NCBI GenBank assembly: GCA_016199665.1
Contig: JACQGG010000141.1
Coordinates: 1-18,610 of the forward strand
Origin: Acidobacteriota bacterium
GTDB lineage: Bacteria > Acidobacteriota > UBA6911 > JACQSX01
DNA length: 18,610 bases
Direction: 5' to 3'
Shown: positions 7,341-13,765 of the stretch, piece after piece
Layout: each line of letters starts with the position of its first letter
How positions within the stretch are numbered: the stretch's first letter is position 1
Translations under genes and position numbers: made by a program
The notes under the pieces: model-generated
Told to the model about the DNA's origin: nothing
Databases searched by the model: none
What the model saw: only the letters and a program-made list of their open reading frames with translations

Positions 7341-7946
7341 TCAATGCGCGCCTCGCTCGCCCGACAGCCGTCTTAGCGCCCCCTTCAAAATCGCCTCAAA
7401 CGATTGCGGCGCACCGGCGTCTCTCACGGCCTTCACAGCCTTGTCTGCGTTGGCCCTGAGGTAACCGAGGTTCATCAGCGCCGAGACGACATCGTGCTGA
7501 ATTGTGGCGGCAGCAGTTTCAGCAGGCGCTTCGGTCTGGGCAAGATCGGCCATCTTGTCCTTCAGTTCCAGTATTATCCGCTCCGCGGTCTTCTTTCCCA
7601 CCCCTGGAATGGTAGTGAGCTTGAACAGGTCGCCCTTCTGCACAGCACTGACAAAATCGTCCAGCGGTAGGCCCGATAGGATAGTAATGCCCAGTCTCGG
7701 TCCGATGCCGGAAATGCCGATCAGCCGTTTGAAAACTGTTTTCTCCCGCTCGGTCAGAAACCCGAACAACGACAGCGCGTCTTCCCTGACATGGGTGTAG
7801 GTTCGCAGCGAAACATCGCCTCCGGAATCCGGAAGCGGATAGAAGCTCGAGAGAGGGATGTGAATCTCATAGCCTACGCCATGAACATCCACCACGATGA
7901 GGTTCGGCGTTTTCAAGACCAGACGTCCGGAAACCTGCGCGATCAT
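7341..7946 (-). CDS. ruvA: Holliday junction DNA-binding protein RuvA
   Basis: A 201-residue protein that forms tetramers gripping the four-way junction and loads RuvB. Domain I is an OB fold (1-63: MIAQVSGRLV, GVGYEIHIP, THVREDALSLFGF). Domain II has two helix-hairpin-helix motifs, LIGISGIGPRLG (75-86) and IPGVGKKTAERI (113-124). A low-complexity Ala/Glu linker (about 138-149) leads to domain III (150-197), which contacts RuvB. Length and motifs are typical. The ATG at 7946 begins the conserved MIAQVSG; the frame is open further upstream, but that part is not RuvA-like and runs through repeats. The ribosome site is weak (CAGG next to the ATG). Confidence 0.96.
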   Translation of the reverse strand: MIAQVSGRLVLKTPNLIVVDVHGVGYEIHIPLSSFYPLPDSGGDVSLRTYTHVREDALSLFGFLTEREKTVFKRLIGISGIGPRLGITILSGLPLDDFVSAVQKGDLFKLTTIPGVGKKTAERIILELKDKMADLAQTEAPAETAAATIQHDVVSALMNLGYLRANADKAVKAVRDAGAPQSFEAILKGALRRLSGERGAH

Positions 7947-8067
7947 CCTGAGTTTCGAATCTTGGATATGGGGTTTCTCTGTCGGCGACGGCTCACAGGT
8001 CGATCTTAACCAATCTGATCCGCTGGTGGGTACGTGAATTTTCTTGATTTGCCGCAAAACGAGCATC

Positions 8068-8080
8068 AACTGACAACTGG
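8068..8080. repeat. Short copy of the CTGACAACTG repeat
   Basis: CAACTGACAACTGG matches the unit of the tract at 7060-7121. It is located inside the open frame that extends from the possible resolvase relic. Confidence 0.5.
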
Positions 8081-8088
8081 CCGCTGGC

Positions 8089-8163
8089 AGGGCCGACCCG
8101 GAGGCGCGCCTTGGGATCGCCCATCCGTCGCCCGACGAAGTCCACACCGAAAATCCTCGAATG
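8089..8163 (-). pseudogene. Possible 5' relic of a RuvC- or RuvX-type resolvase gene
   Basis: On the minus strand upstream of ruvA, a short open frame reads RIFGVDFVGRRMGDP (8157 down to 8113). RuvC begins with R-hydrophobic-hydrophobic-GxD, where the Asp is catalytic, and RuvX/YqgF proteins have GVD-x2-x-RR-hydrophobic-G and then DP. The similarity ends after about 20 residues, where CTGACAACTG-type repeat sequence takes over, and the frame stops at 7993. The position, directly before ruvA, is where ruvC is commonly found. The match is short and could be chance. Confidence 0.3.
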
Positions 8164-8212
8164 AGCTACCAGTGTCACGTGCCAGCGGTCAGGCCGGTCA
8201 GCTCAGCCAGCC

Positions 8213-8269
8213 CGATAGCTGATGGCTAATAGCCGATAGCTGATTGCCGATTGCCGATCCCTGATCGCT
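8213..8269. repeat. Degenerate GATAGCTGAT repeat tract
   Basis: GATAGCTGAT, GGCTAATAGCC, GATAGCTGAT, TGCCGAT, TGCCGAT and CCCTGATCGC follow one another with a period of about 7-14 bases. The tract ends just before the aldolase promoter region. It belongs to the same style of simple degenerate repeat as those around ruvA and ruvB. Confidence 0.6.
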
Positions 8270-8277
8270 AGTATATT
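8251..8277 (+). promoter_or_regulatory. Weak candidate promoter for the BMC operon
   Basis: TATATT at 8272-8277 could be a -10 box. The best -35 partner is TTGCCG at 8251-8256 with a short 15-base spacer. Transcription would start about 8284, only a few bases before the ATG at 8288, and no Shine-Dalgarno is present, so the aldolase mRNA may be nearly leaderless. Confidence 0.3.
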
Positions 8278-8287
8278 CTACCTTCAA

Positions 8288-9049
8288 ATGCGCCACGAGC
8301 TCCTGCACAAACAGCAGATCGTTGAAGTGGGCCAGTGGATCTATCAGAAGGGGTTTGTCAGCGCCGCCGACGGCAACGTCAGCTACCGTGAAGGCAAAGA
8401 AGTTCTCATGACGCCCAAAGGGCTCTGCAAAGGAAGATTGACCGTCGAAGATATCGTCAAGACAGACCTTCAGGGCAACCAACTCGCCGGCTCCAGGCAA
8501 CCGTCCGGTGAGATCTCGATGCATCTGGAGGTCTACAACAATCGTCCTGACATCAACGCAGTGGTTCATGCGCATCCCACCTACGCGACCGGATTTGCCG
8601 TGGCCGGTCTGCCGATCAACAAGCCGACGCTGTCGGAAGTTGTTCTTACCCTCGGATGCATTCCCCTGGCCGAGTATGCGACGCCCACCACACCCGAGCT
8701 GGCGGCGGTTTTACGGGACTATATCCCACACTACAACGCTATTCTACTGGCAAATCACGGAGCGCTGGCGTACGGAGAGACCTTGCTGGAGGCTTATTAC
8801 CGAATGGAAACGCTGGAGCATACGGCACACATAGCCACGGTTACGCGCATCCTGGGAAGAGAGACCGTCATCTCCAGCGAGAACCTGGACAAGCTCTTTG
8901 CCGTGCGCGAGAAGTATGGTATAAAAGCGCTGGATTTGCGAGCACTGGGATGTCCGACAACCGGCTCTGACGGCTCCAGCGAAATCTACGCGGTAAGCAA
9001 ATCGGAACTCATTCAACTGATACAACAGATCTTGGAGCAGACCAAATAG
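8288..9049 (+). CDS. Class II aldolase family protein, probable BMC cargo (fuculose/rhamnulose-phosphate aldolase-like)
   Basis: A 253-residue zinc-dependent aldolase of the FucA/RhaD/AraD family, which splits a ketose-1-phosphate to DHAP and an aldehyde. The expected metal and catalytic residues are present: E75 in PSGEISMH, H94 and H96 in VVHAHPTY, and H157 in ANHGALAYG, two residues on from the FucA numbering. DGNVSYR (28-34) fits the phosphate-binding loop. The catalytic domain ends near 215; beyond it are a Gly/Ser/Thr-rich linker (221-232) and a predicted amphipathic helix SKSELIQLIQQILEQTK, the form expected of an encapsulation peptide. The gene is followed by four BMC shell genes. The substrate cannot be fixed from sequence; other family functions, including decarboxylase or epimerase, remain possible. 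Confidence 0.82.
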   Translation: MRHELLHKQQIVEVGQWIYQKGFVSAADGNVSYREGKEVLMTPKGLCKGRLTVEDIVKTDLQGNQLAGSRQPSGEISMHLEVYNNRPDINAVVHAHPTYATGFAVAGLPINKPTLSEVVLTLGCIPLAEYATPTTPELAAVLRDYIPHYNAILLANHGALAYGETLLEAYYRMETLEHTAHIATVTRILGRETVISSENLDKLFAVREKYGIKALDLRALGCPTTGSDGSSEIYAVSKSELIQLIQQILEQTK

Positions 9050-9068
9050 GCTTTCGTTGTCAGCAGTG

Positions 9069-9113
9069 GGCTTTCAGCCTTCAGGTCTTGGCTGGCGGCT
9101 GACGCTGAAAGCC
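9069..9113 (+). promoter_or_regulatory. Perfect inverted repeat before the BMC-H gene
   Basis: GGCTTTCAGC (9069-9078) and GCTGAAAGCC (9104-9113) are perfect ten-base complements around a 25-base loop. The hairpin lies between the aldolase stop and the Shine-Dalgarno of the BMC-H gene (9126). It could mark a processing site or stabilise the shell-gene part of the transcript. Confidence 0.45.
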
Positions 9114-9134
9114 GGGAGCTTTGACGGAGGATCG

Positions 9135-9425
9135 ATGGCGGAAACAATGGAAGCACTCGGTATGGTGGAGACCAAGGGGTTGGTGGCCATGATTGAAGCA
9201 GCCGACGCCATGGTGAAGGCCGCCCAGGTGACGCTGGTAGGCTGGGAAAAGATCGGATCCGGCCTGGTCACTGCCATCGTGCGCGGAGACGTGGCCGCAG
9301 TCAAGGCGGCAACCGACGCCGGAGCGGCAGCCGCACGGCGCGTCGGCGAACTGGTAAGCGTTCACGTGATCCCGCGCCCGCACTCCAACCTTGAAGAAAG
9401 GCTGCCGATCACACCCAAGAAATGA
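9135..9425 (+). CDS. BMC-H hexameric microcompartment shell protein, PduA-like
   Basis: A 96-residue single BMC domain (pfam00936) that forms hexagonal facet tiles. It is strikingly close to PduA: EALGMVETKGL (6-16), AADAMVKAA (22-30), GWEKIGSGLVTAIVRGDV (36-53), AVKAATDAGAAAARRVGE (55-72) and VHVIPRPHSNLEE (77-89). KIGSG (39-43) is the pore loop, with Ser lining a polar central pore suited to small metabolites. K28 and R81 correspond to the edge lysine and arginine used for tiling. I chose ATG at 9135 because GGAGG (9126-9130) precedes it and the conserved start is there; an upstream in-frame start at 9057 adds non-homologous residues. Its stop overlaps the next ATG (ATGA). Confidence 0.96.
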   Translation: MAETMEALGMVETKGLVAMIEAADAMVKAAQVTLVGWEKIGSGLVTAIVRGDVAAVKAATDAGAAAARRVGELVSVHVIPRPHSNLEERLPITPKK

Positions 9426-9715
9426 TCTTGGGGCGCATCATCGGCACGGTCGTTGCAACTCGGAAAGATGAGAAGCTGGCGGGAAAGAAGCTTCTCGTCG
9501 TTCGCACTCTCGACCCGGAAACCGGGGAAGAAGAAGCCTATGCGGTCGCCGTCGACACGGTGGGCGCCGGCGTGGGTGAAACCGTTATCTGTGTTTCCGG
9601 CAGTTCCGCCCGACTGGCAACCGGGATGAAGGACCACCCGGTCGACACCGCGATTGTTGGAATCGTCGATACCATCAAGCTGGAGAAGCCCGCAACTGCT
9701 GCACGAAAGGGATAG
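9422..9715 (+). CDS. BMC-P pentameric vertex protein 1 (EutN/CcmL family)
   Basis: A 97-residue protein of the EutN/CcmL family (pfam03319), which forms the pentamers closing the twelve corners of a microcompartment. Family marks are MILGRIIGTVVATRKDEKLAGKKL in parts at the N-terminus, LLVVR (24-28), AVAVDTVGAGVGETVICVSGSSAR (in two parts, about 41-64) and the closing PVDTAIVGIVD. The short C-terminal tail is Lys/Ala-rich. The start ATG overlaps the BMC-H stop, indicating coupled translation of facet and vertex proteins. It differs clearly from the two other BMC-P proteins downstream, so the three are not recent copies. Confidence 0.94.
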   Translation: MILGRIIGTVVATRKDEKLAGKKLLVVRTLDPETGEEEAYAVAVDTVGAGVGETVICVSGSSARLATGMKDHPVDTAIVGIVDTIKLEKPATAARKG

Positions 9716-9734
9716 GGTTTCGGGTTTTGACGAT

Positions 9735-9755
9735 CCGCGCGGGGGCTGCGCGCGG
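9735..9755 (+). promoter_or_regulatory. Strong GC hairpin between BMC-P1 and BMC-P2
   Basis: CCGCGCG (9735-9741) pairs perfectly with CGCGCGG (9749-9755) around a seven-base loop, about 20 bases after the BMC-P1 stop. No T-run follows, so it is not a classical terminator, but it could cause partial termination or RNA processing and set the ratio of BMC-H/P1 to P2/P3. The rest of the 147-base gap (9716-9862) holds degenerate CGAAACT-type repeats, for example near 9779 and 9840-9860. Confidence 0.4.
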
Positions 9756-9862
9756 CAACACGGGTTTCGAAGCAGACTCGAAACTGTGAAACAAAGGCAA
9801 GACCCAACTGCACGAAACAACCAGACTTGAAGCGGCACCCGAAACTCGAGATTTGAAACTCC

Positions 9863-10192
9863 ATGAAGCTGGCCCGAGTGATCGGCACCATCGTTTGCAC
9901 GGTTAAGAACGAAACACTGCAAGGCGAAAAGATTCTCATTCTGAAACCAATTGACCGGCAGGGTCATCCCGTCGGCAAGGCATTCATTGCGCTCGATTCC
10001 ATCGGTGCGGGGGCTTCTGAGGAAGTGTTTTATACGGGCGGAAAGGAAGCTTCCTTTCCATACCTCCCTTTGGATGTGCCGTCAGACCGCACCATCGTGG
10101 GAATCCTCGATCCTTCCAATTTCATCCTCCCGGCTGGAAGTTCGGCCCACGGGGGCCACCGGCGGCGCAGCGGAGAGGCCCAAGCGGAATGA
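9863..10192 (+). CDS. BMC-P pentameric vertex protein 2 (EutN/CcmL family)
   Basis: A 109-residue EutN/CcmL-family vertex protein. The core reads MKLARVIGTIVCTVKNETLQ, GEKILILKPID, AFIALDSIGAGASEEVFYTGG and SDRTIVGILDPSNF. It has a C53-less but longer loop after the fourth strand (KEASFPYLPLDVPSDR) than its neighbours and a basic C-terminal tail (about 93-109, HGGHRRRSGEAQAE). The tail might contact cargo or the inside of the shell, or merely reflect the overlap with the next gene. The ATG at 9863 has no clear Shine-Dalgarno and follows a 147-base gap with a GC hairpin, so it may be expressed separately from BMC-P1. Its stop overlaps the ATG of BMC-P3. Confidence 0.93.
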   Translation: MKLARVIGTIVCTVKNETLQGEKILILKPIDRQGHPVGKAFIALDSIGAGASEEVFYTGGKEASFPYLPLDVPSDRTIVGILDPSNFILPAGSSAHGGHRRRSGEAQAE

Positions 10193-10470
10193 TAATCGGA
10201 AGAGTCGTCAGCCAGTTGTTTGCGACCCAGAAGAACAAGAAGCTCTTCGGCGCCAAGCTGCTGCTGGTTCAACCCCTGGATCTGAACAACCGGGACAGCG
10301 GCGAAGTGATTTTGGCGCTTGATTCGTTGGACTCCGGCGTGGGAGACCGCGTGCTGGTGGTCCTGGAAGGATGGTCGGCCAATCACGCCGCACGCACCTC
10401 GGATGCGCCTCTGGATGCGGCTGTCGTGGGGGTTGTGGACCGCGTAGACCTGCAAGAAAGTCCAGATTGA
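10189..10470 (+). CDS. BMC-P pentameric vertex protein 3 (EutN/CcmL family)
   Basis: A 93-residue EutN/CcmL-family vertex protein: MIIGRVVSQLFATQKNKKL, GAKLLLVQPLD, EVILALDSLDSGVGDRVLVV and DAAVVGVVDRVDL. It is the most divergent of the three in the VLEGWSANHAARTSDAPLD loop (about 59-77). The start overlaps the BMC-P2 stop (ATGA), with GGAGAGG ten bases upstream. The stop at 10468-10470 is separated by a single base from the ATG of purS, so shell and purine genes probably share one transcript and coupled translation. Three BMC-P genes with no tandem-domain BMC-T in reach recalls the planctomycete/verrucomicrobial BMC type. Confidence 0.93.
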   Translation: MIIGRVVSQLFATQKNKKLFGAKLLLVQPLDLNNRDSGEVILALDSLDSGVGDRVLVVLEGWSANHAARTSDAPLDAAVVGVVDRVDLQESPD

Positions 10471-10471
10471 C

Positions 10472-10747
10472 ATGAAAGCGACCGTCGTCGTCAAACTTAA
10501 AGAAGGAGTGCTGGATCCCCAGGGAGAGACGATTCGGCGCGCGCTGAACAAACTGGGGCACCCGGTGCAGTCAGTCCGGCAAGGCAAGTATTTCGAGTTG
10601 GAATTCGATGATCCGCCGGACGCACAAAGACTGGAGGAAATCTCCCGCGCCGTCCTGTCCAATCCCATCATTGAGAACTTTTTCATTGAAGACAACCTTC
10701 CGGAGCGGCACGGGGCGCAAAGCCGTGGAGCCAAGAGGGAGAAATGA
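10472..10747 (+). CDS. purS: PurS subunit of phosphoribosylformylglycinamidine synthase
   Basis: A 91-residue small protein that bridges PurQ and PurL in the three-part FGAM synthase complex and helps pass ammonia between them. Visible signature: KATVVVKLKEGVLDPQGETIRRAL (in parts, 2-25), the GHPVQSVRQGKYFELEF strand-turn-strand (29-45) and the closing NPIIENFFIED (64-74). The last 17 residues are a charged tail. The ATG follows the BMC-P3 stop by one base, and the stop overlaps the ATG of purQ. Its presence agrees with the small, non-fused PurL encoded downstream. Confidence 0.93.
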   Translation: MKATVVVKLKEGVLDPQGETIRRALNKLGHPVQSVRQGKYFELEFDDPPDAQRLEEISRAVLSNPIIENFFIEDNLPERHGAQSRGAKREK

Positions 10748-11457
10748 AAATCGGCGTGGTGATTTTTCCCGGCTCCAACTGCGATCATGACACGTACTAC
10801 GTCGCCAAGGAGGTATTCGGGCAGGAATGCGTTTTCCTCTGGCACCGGGATCGGACGCTGCCGGAAGTCGACCTCGTCATTCTTCCCGGCGGCTTTTCCT
10901 ACGGCGATTATCTTCGCTGCGGCGCCATCGCGAAATTTTCCGCAATCATGGACCGCATCAGGCAGTTCGCGGCCGGAGGAGGCCTGGTCCTCGGGATCTG
11001 CAACGGCTTTCAGATACTGCAGGAAGCGGGGCTGCTTCCGGGAGTGATGCTGCGAAATCGCGGGCTCAAGTTTATCTGCGACTTTGTCCACATCCGAGTG
11101 GAGCGCAATGATCTGCCAGCCACCCTTGGCTGCCGCCAACGGCAGGTGCTGCGCCTTCCCATCGCCCACAACGAGGGAAGCTTCTACGCAGACCCGGAGC
11201 TGCTGGCGCGCATTGAAAGCAACCGGCAGGTCCTCTTTCGCTACTGCGATGGGCAAGGCAACGTCAGCGACGAGGCCAATCCGAACGGATCCCTGCACAA
11301 CATCGCCGGAGTTGCCAACGAGGCCGGGAACGTTTTCGCGCTGATGCCGCATCCCGAGCGGGCCTCGGAAATGGCCCTCGGGTCAGACGACGGCAAGTAT
11401 CTGTTTCAATCATTGGCGCAGTGGGCGGAGAACCGGATCTCGGCGAGCGCCCAGTGA
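10744..11457 (+). CDS. purQ: PurQ, glutaminase subunit of FGAM synthase
   Basis: A 237-residue class I glutamine amidotransferase that releases ammonia from glutamine for PurL. Landmarks are FPGSNCDHD (8-16), LPGGFSYGDYLRCGAIA (47-63), the nucleophile C86 in LGICNGFQIL, HNEGSFYAD (142-150), and the catalytic H203 and E205 in MPHPERASE. Length is typical. GGGAGAA precedes the start. The start overlaps the purS stop (ATGA), so the subunits are probably made in step. Confidence 0.97.
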   Translation: MKIGVVIFPGSNCDHDTYYVAKEVFGQECVFLWHRDRTLPEVDLVILPGGFSYGDYLRCGAIAKFSAIMDRIRQFAAGGGLVLGICNGFQILQEAGLLPGVMLRNRGLKFICDFVHIRVERNDLPATLGCRQRQVLRLPIAHNEGSFYADPELLARIESNRQVLFRYCDGQGNVSDEANPNGSLHNIAGVANEAGNVFALMPHPERASEMALGSDDGKYLFQSLAQWAENRISASAQ

Positions 11458-11502
11458 GGCCCTTCCCCCAAATCTTGCGCGCCTGCCCGTTAGACCATCC
11501 CC

Positions 11503-13764
11503 ATGCCGACGACGGAAATTCTTAAACAGCATAATCTGAGCGCCGAGGAATACGGCCGGATCGTGAGTGTTTTGGGCCGCGAGCCCAACCTGACGGAACT
11601 GGGTATTTTTTCGGTCATGTGGTCCGAACACTGCAGCTACAAGAGCTCGCGCGCGCACTTGAAAAGGCTCCCCACTCGCGGCCCCCAGGTGATTCAGGGC
11701 CCGGGAGAAAATGCCGGAGTTGTCGACCTTGGCAACGGCCTGGCCGTCGCATTCAAGATCGAGTCGCACAACCACCCTTCCTTCATTGAACCGTACCAGG
11801 GGGCTGCCACCGGCGTGGGCGGGATCATCCGCGACATCTTCACCATGGGGGCGCGTCCCATCGCGCTGATGAACTCGCTGCATTTTGGAATTCCCTTCGC
11901 CGGCGACCGCGGCCCGAAACCTGAAACCCGGGACGGAAAACCCGACGCCCGCCTTTCGAGCAACCAGATGATCCTGGAAGGGGTTGTGGCCGGAATCGCG
12001 GGCTATGGCAACTGCATCGGGATTCCCACCGTGGGCGGACAGGTCGTCTTTCACTCCTGCTACGACTCCAACCCGCTGGTCAATGTTTTCTGTCTGGGAA
12101 CAGCAACCAAGGACGGGATCTTTTACGGACGCGCCACCGGGCCGGACAATCCCGTCATCTATGTGGGCGCCCGGACCGGCCGCGACGGCATTCACGGCGC
12201 TACCATGGCGTCGGCGGAGTTTGGCGAGGATTCCAAAGAGAAGCGCCCTACGGTCCAGGTCGGCGACCCGTTTCTGGAGAAACTGCTGCTGGAGGCGTGC
12301 CTGGAAGCCATGCAGAGCGGCGCGGTTCTGGGGATTCAGGACATGGGCGCCGCCGGACTCACCTGCTCCACTTGTGAAATGGGGAGCCGAGCCGGGACGG
12401 GGATTGAGATTGATCTGGCGCTGGTCCCCCAGCGCGAGCCAGGGATGAGTCCTTACGACATCATGCTCTCGGAATCACAGGAGCGCATGCTGCTGGTTGC
12501 GGAGAAAGGGCGGGAGCATGCGGTGCTGGATATCTTTAGAAAATGGGACCTGGAAGCAGTGGTTATCGGCAAAGTCACCTCCGACGGAATGCTGACGGTC
12601 CGGGACCAGGGCGCGATCGTCGCACACATTCCCAACCATTCGTTGACCGAAGAGGCGCCGGTTTACACGCGCCCGACGCGGGAGCCGGAACACATTCGAG
12701 CCGCGCGGCCGCTGGCGGAGAGTGAGATCCCGCAGCCGCTTGATTACAATTCCCTGGTTCTTGACTTCATTTCCCAGCCGAACCTGTGCAGCCGCCGCTG
12801 GATTTTCCGCCAGTATGACCACATGGTGCGCACCAATACCTGTCTGCTCCCAGGTCATGATGCGGCCGTGATCCGAGTCAAAGAGGCCGAAACCCTGGCG
12901 CTGGCCATGTCTCTGGATGGAAATCCCCACTACTGCCACCTGAATCCCAGACAGGGGGCGCTGCTTGCCGTGGCCGAGGGCTGCCGCAATCTGGCATGCG
13001 TGGGAGCCACGCCTGTGGCTGCAACCAACTGCCTGAATTTTGCCAGTCCGGAGAACCCCGAGGTGATGTGGCAGTTTGTGGAGACCATCGAAGGGATGAA
13101 GCAGGGGTGCGAGTATTTTGGAACTCCGATCACAGGTGGTAATGTAAGCTTTTACAACGAGACGGCGGGACGCGGTGTCTATCCGTCTCCGGTGGTTGGC
13201 ATGGTCGGCACCCTGGATCGCCGGCAGATGGTTTCCGCCGGCCTCAAGGACCCGGGAGACATACTGATACTTCTGGGGGAAACGCGCGCCGAACTGGGCG
13301 CCAGTGAATACTCCCGCTTTGTGCTGGGACAGGACCGCGGGCCGGCCCCCGCCATTGATCTGGCCGCCGAGAAAGCGTTGCACGACTTGTTGCGGGTCTT
13401 GGCCGCACAGCGCCTGCTCAAGAGCGCCCACGATTGCTCCGACGGCGGCCTGCTCCTGACCTTGCTGGAGAAGACGCTGCTGTCGCAGGATCTTGGCTGC
13501 CACGTCACGCTTCAGACCGAGCTCAGGCCGGATGTGTTTCTGTTCAGCGAATCGCAGTCACGGGCCGTGATTTCCTGTGAGAAGAATTCTTTGGAATTGG
13601 CGCTCTCTCTATGTCGGCGCATGGACGTTCCCGGCCGTCCGATCGGCGAAGTGGTTCCGCATGCGCTGCGCCTCTCGGCGGCGGGAAAGCTTCTAATAGA
13701 CATGAAGATTGCGGCGGTGCGCGCCGCGTGGTGCAGCGCCCTGGAAGATGCGTTCCGAGCCTGA
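11503..13764 (+). CDS. purL: PurL, synthetase subunit of FGAM synthase (small type)
   Basis: A 753-residue ATP-dependent enzyme that converts FGAR plus ammonia to FGAM, the fourth step of de novo purine synthesis. It is the small PurL without a fused glutaminase, and the size matches the Bacillus-type protein. Landmarks: MWSEHCSYKSSR (39-50), the active-site and metal loop ESHNHPSFIEPYQGAATGVG (87-106), GVVAGIAGYGNCIGIPTVGG (in the first AIRS-like half), GIQDMGAAGLTCSTCEMG, and in the second half TGGNVSFYNET and HDCSDGGL. A 45-base gap separates it from purQ, and no strong ribosome site is visible before the ATG. Its end may overlap the start of purF, depending on the purF start used. Confidence 0.97.
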   Translation: MPTTEILKQHNLSAEEYGRIVSVLGREPNLTELGIFSVMWSEHCSYKSSRAHLKRLPTRGPQVIQGPGENAGVVDLGNGLAVAFKIESHNHPSFIEPYQGAATGVGGIIRDIFTMGARPIALMNSLHFGIPFAGDRGPKPETRDGKPDARLSSNQMILEGVVAGIAGYGNCIGIPTVGGQVVFHSCYDSNPLVNVFCLGTATKDGIFYGRATGPDNPVIYVGARTGRDGIHGATMASAEFGEDSKEKRPTVQVGDPFLEKLLLEACLEAMQSGAVLGIQDMGAAGLTCSTCEMGSRAGTGIEIDLALVPQREPGMSPYDIMLSESQERMLLVAEKGREHAVLDIFRKWDLEAVVIGKVTSDGMLTVRDQGAIVAHIPNHSLTEEAPVYTRPTREPEHIRAARPLAESEIPQPLDYNSLVLDFISQPNLCSRRWIFRQYDHMVRTNTCLLPGHDAAVIRVKEAETLALAMSLDGNPHYCHLNPRQGALLAVAEGCRNLACVGATPVAATNCLNFASPENPEVMWQFVETIEGMKQGCEYFGTPITGGNVSFYNETAGRGVYPSPVVGMVGTLDRRQMVSAGLKDPGDILILLGETRAELGASEYSRFVLGQDRGPAPAIDLAAEKALHDLLRVLAAQRLLKSAHDCSDGGLLLTLLEKTLLSQDLGCHVTLQTELRPDVFLFSESQSRAVISCEKNSLELALSLCRRMDVPGRPIGEVVPHALRLSAAGKLLIDMKIAAVRAAWCSALEDAFRA

Positions 13765-13765
13765 G

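Larger units (their letters stand above)
7947..8287. other. Divergent spacer between ruvA and the BMC aldolase gene
   Basis: This 341-base stretch should carry the promoters for the minus-strand ruvA and the plus-strand aldolase operon. It contains a short copy of the CTGACAACTG repeat (8068-8080), a possible resolvase gene relic on the minus strand (8089-8163), a GATAGCTGAT repeat tract (8213-8269), and a TATATT box 10 bases before the aldolase ATG. Confidence 0.55.

Noticed and set aside
8288..10470. Pdu, Eut or carboxysome operon
   Set aside because: There are no diol dehydratase, ethanolamine lyase, RuBisCO or carbonic anhydrase genes, although BMC-H is very like PduA. The aldolase points to a sugar-phosphate-type compartment instead.
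10030..11352. Long minus-strand open frame opposite BMC-P2, BMC-P3, purS and purQ
   Set aside because: All four plus-strand genes are clear by family motifs; the antisense product has no domain and low-complexity patches.
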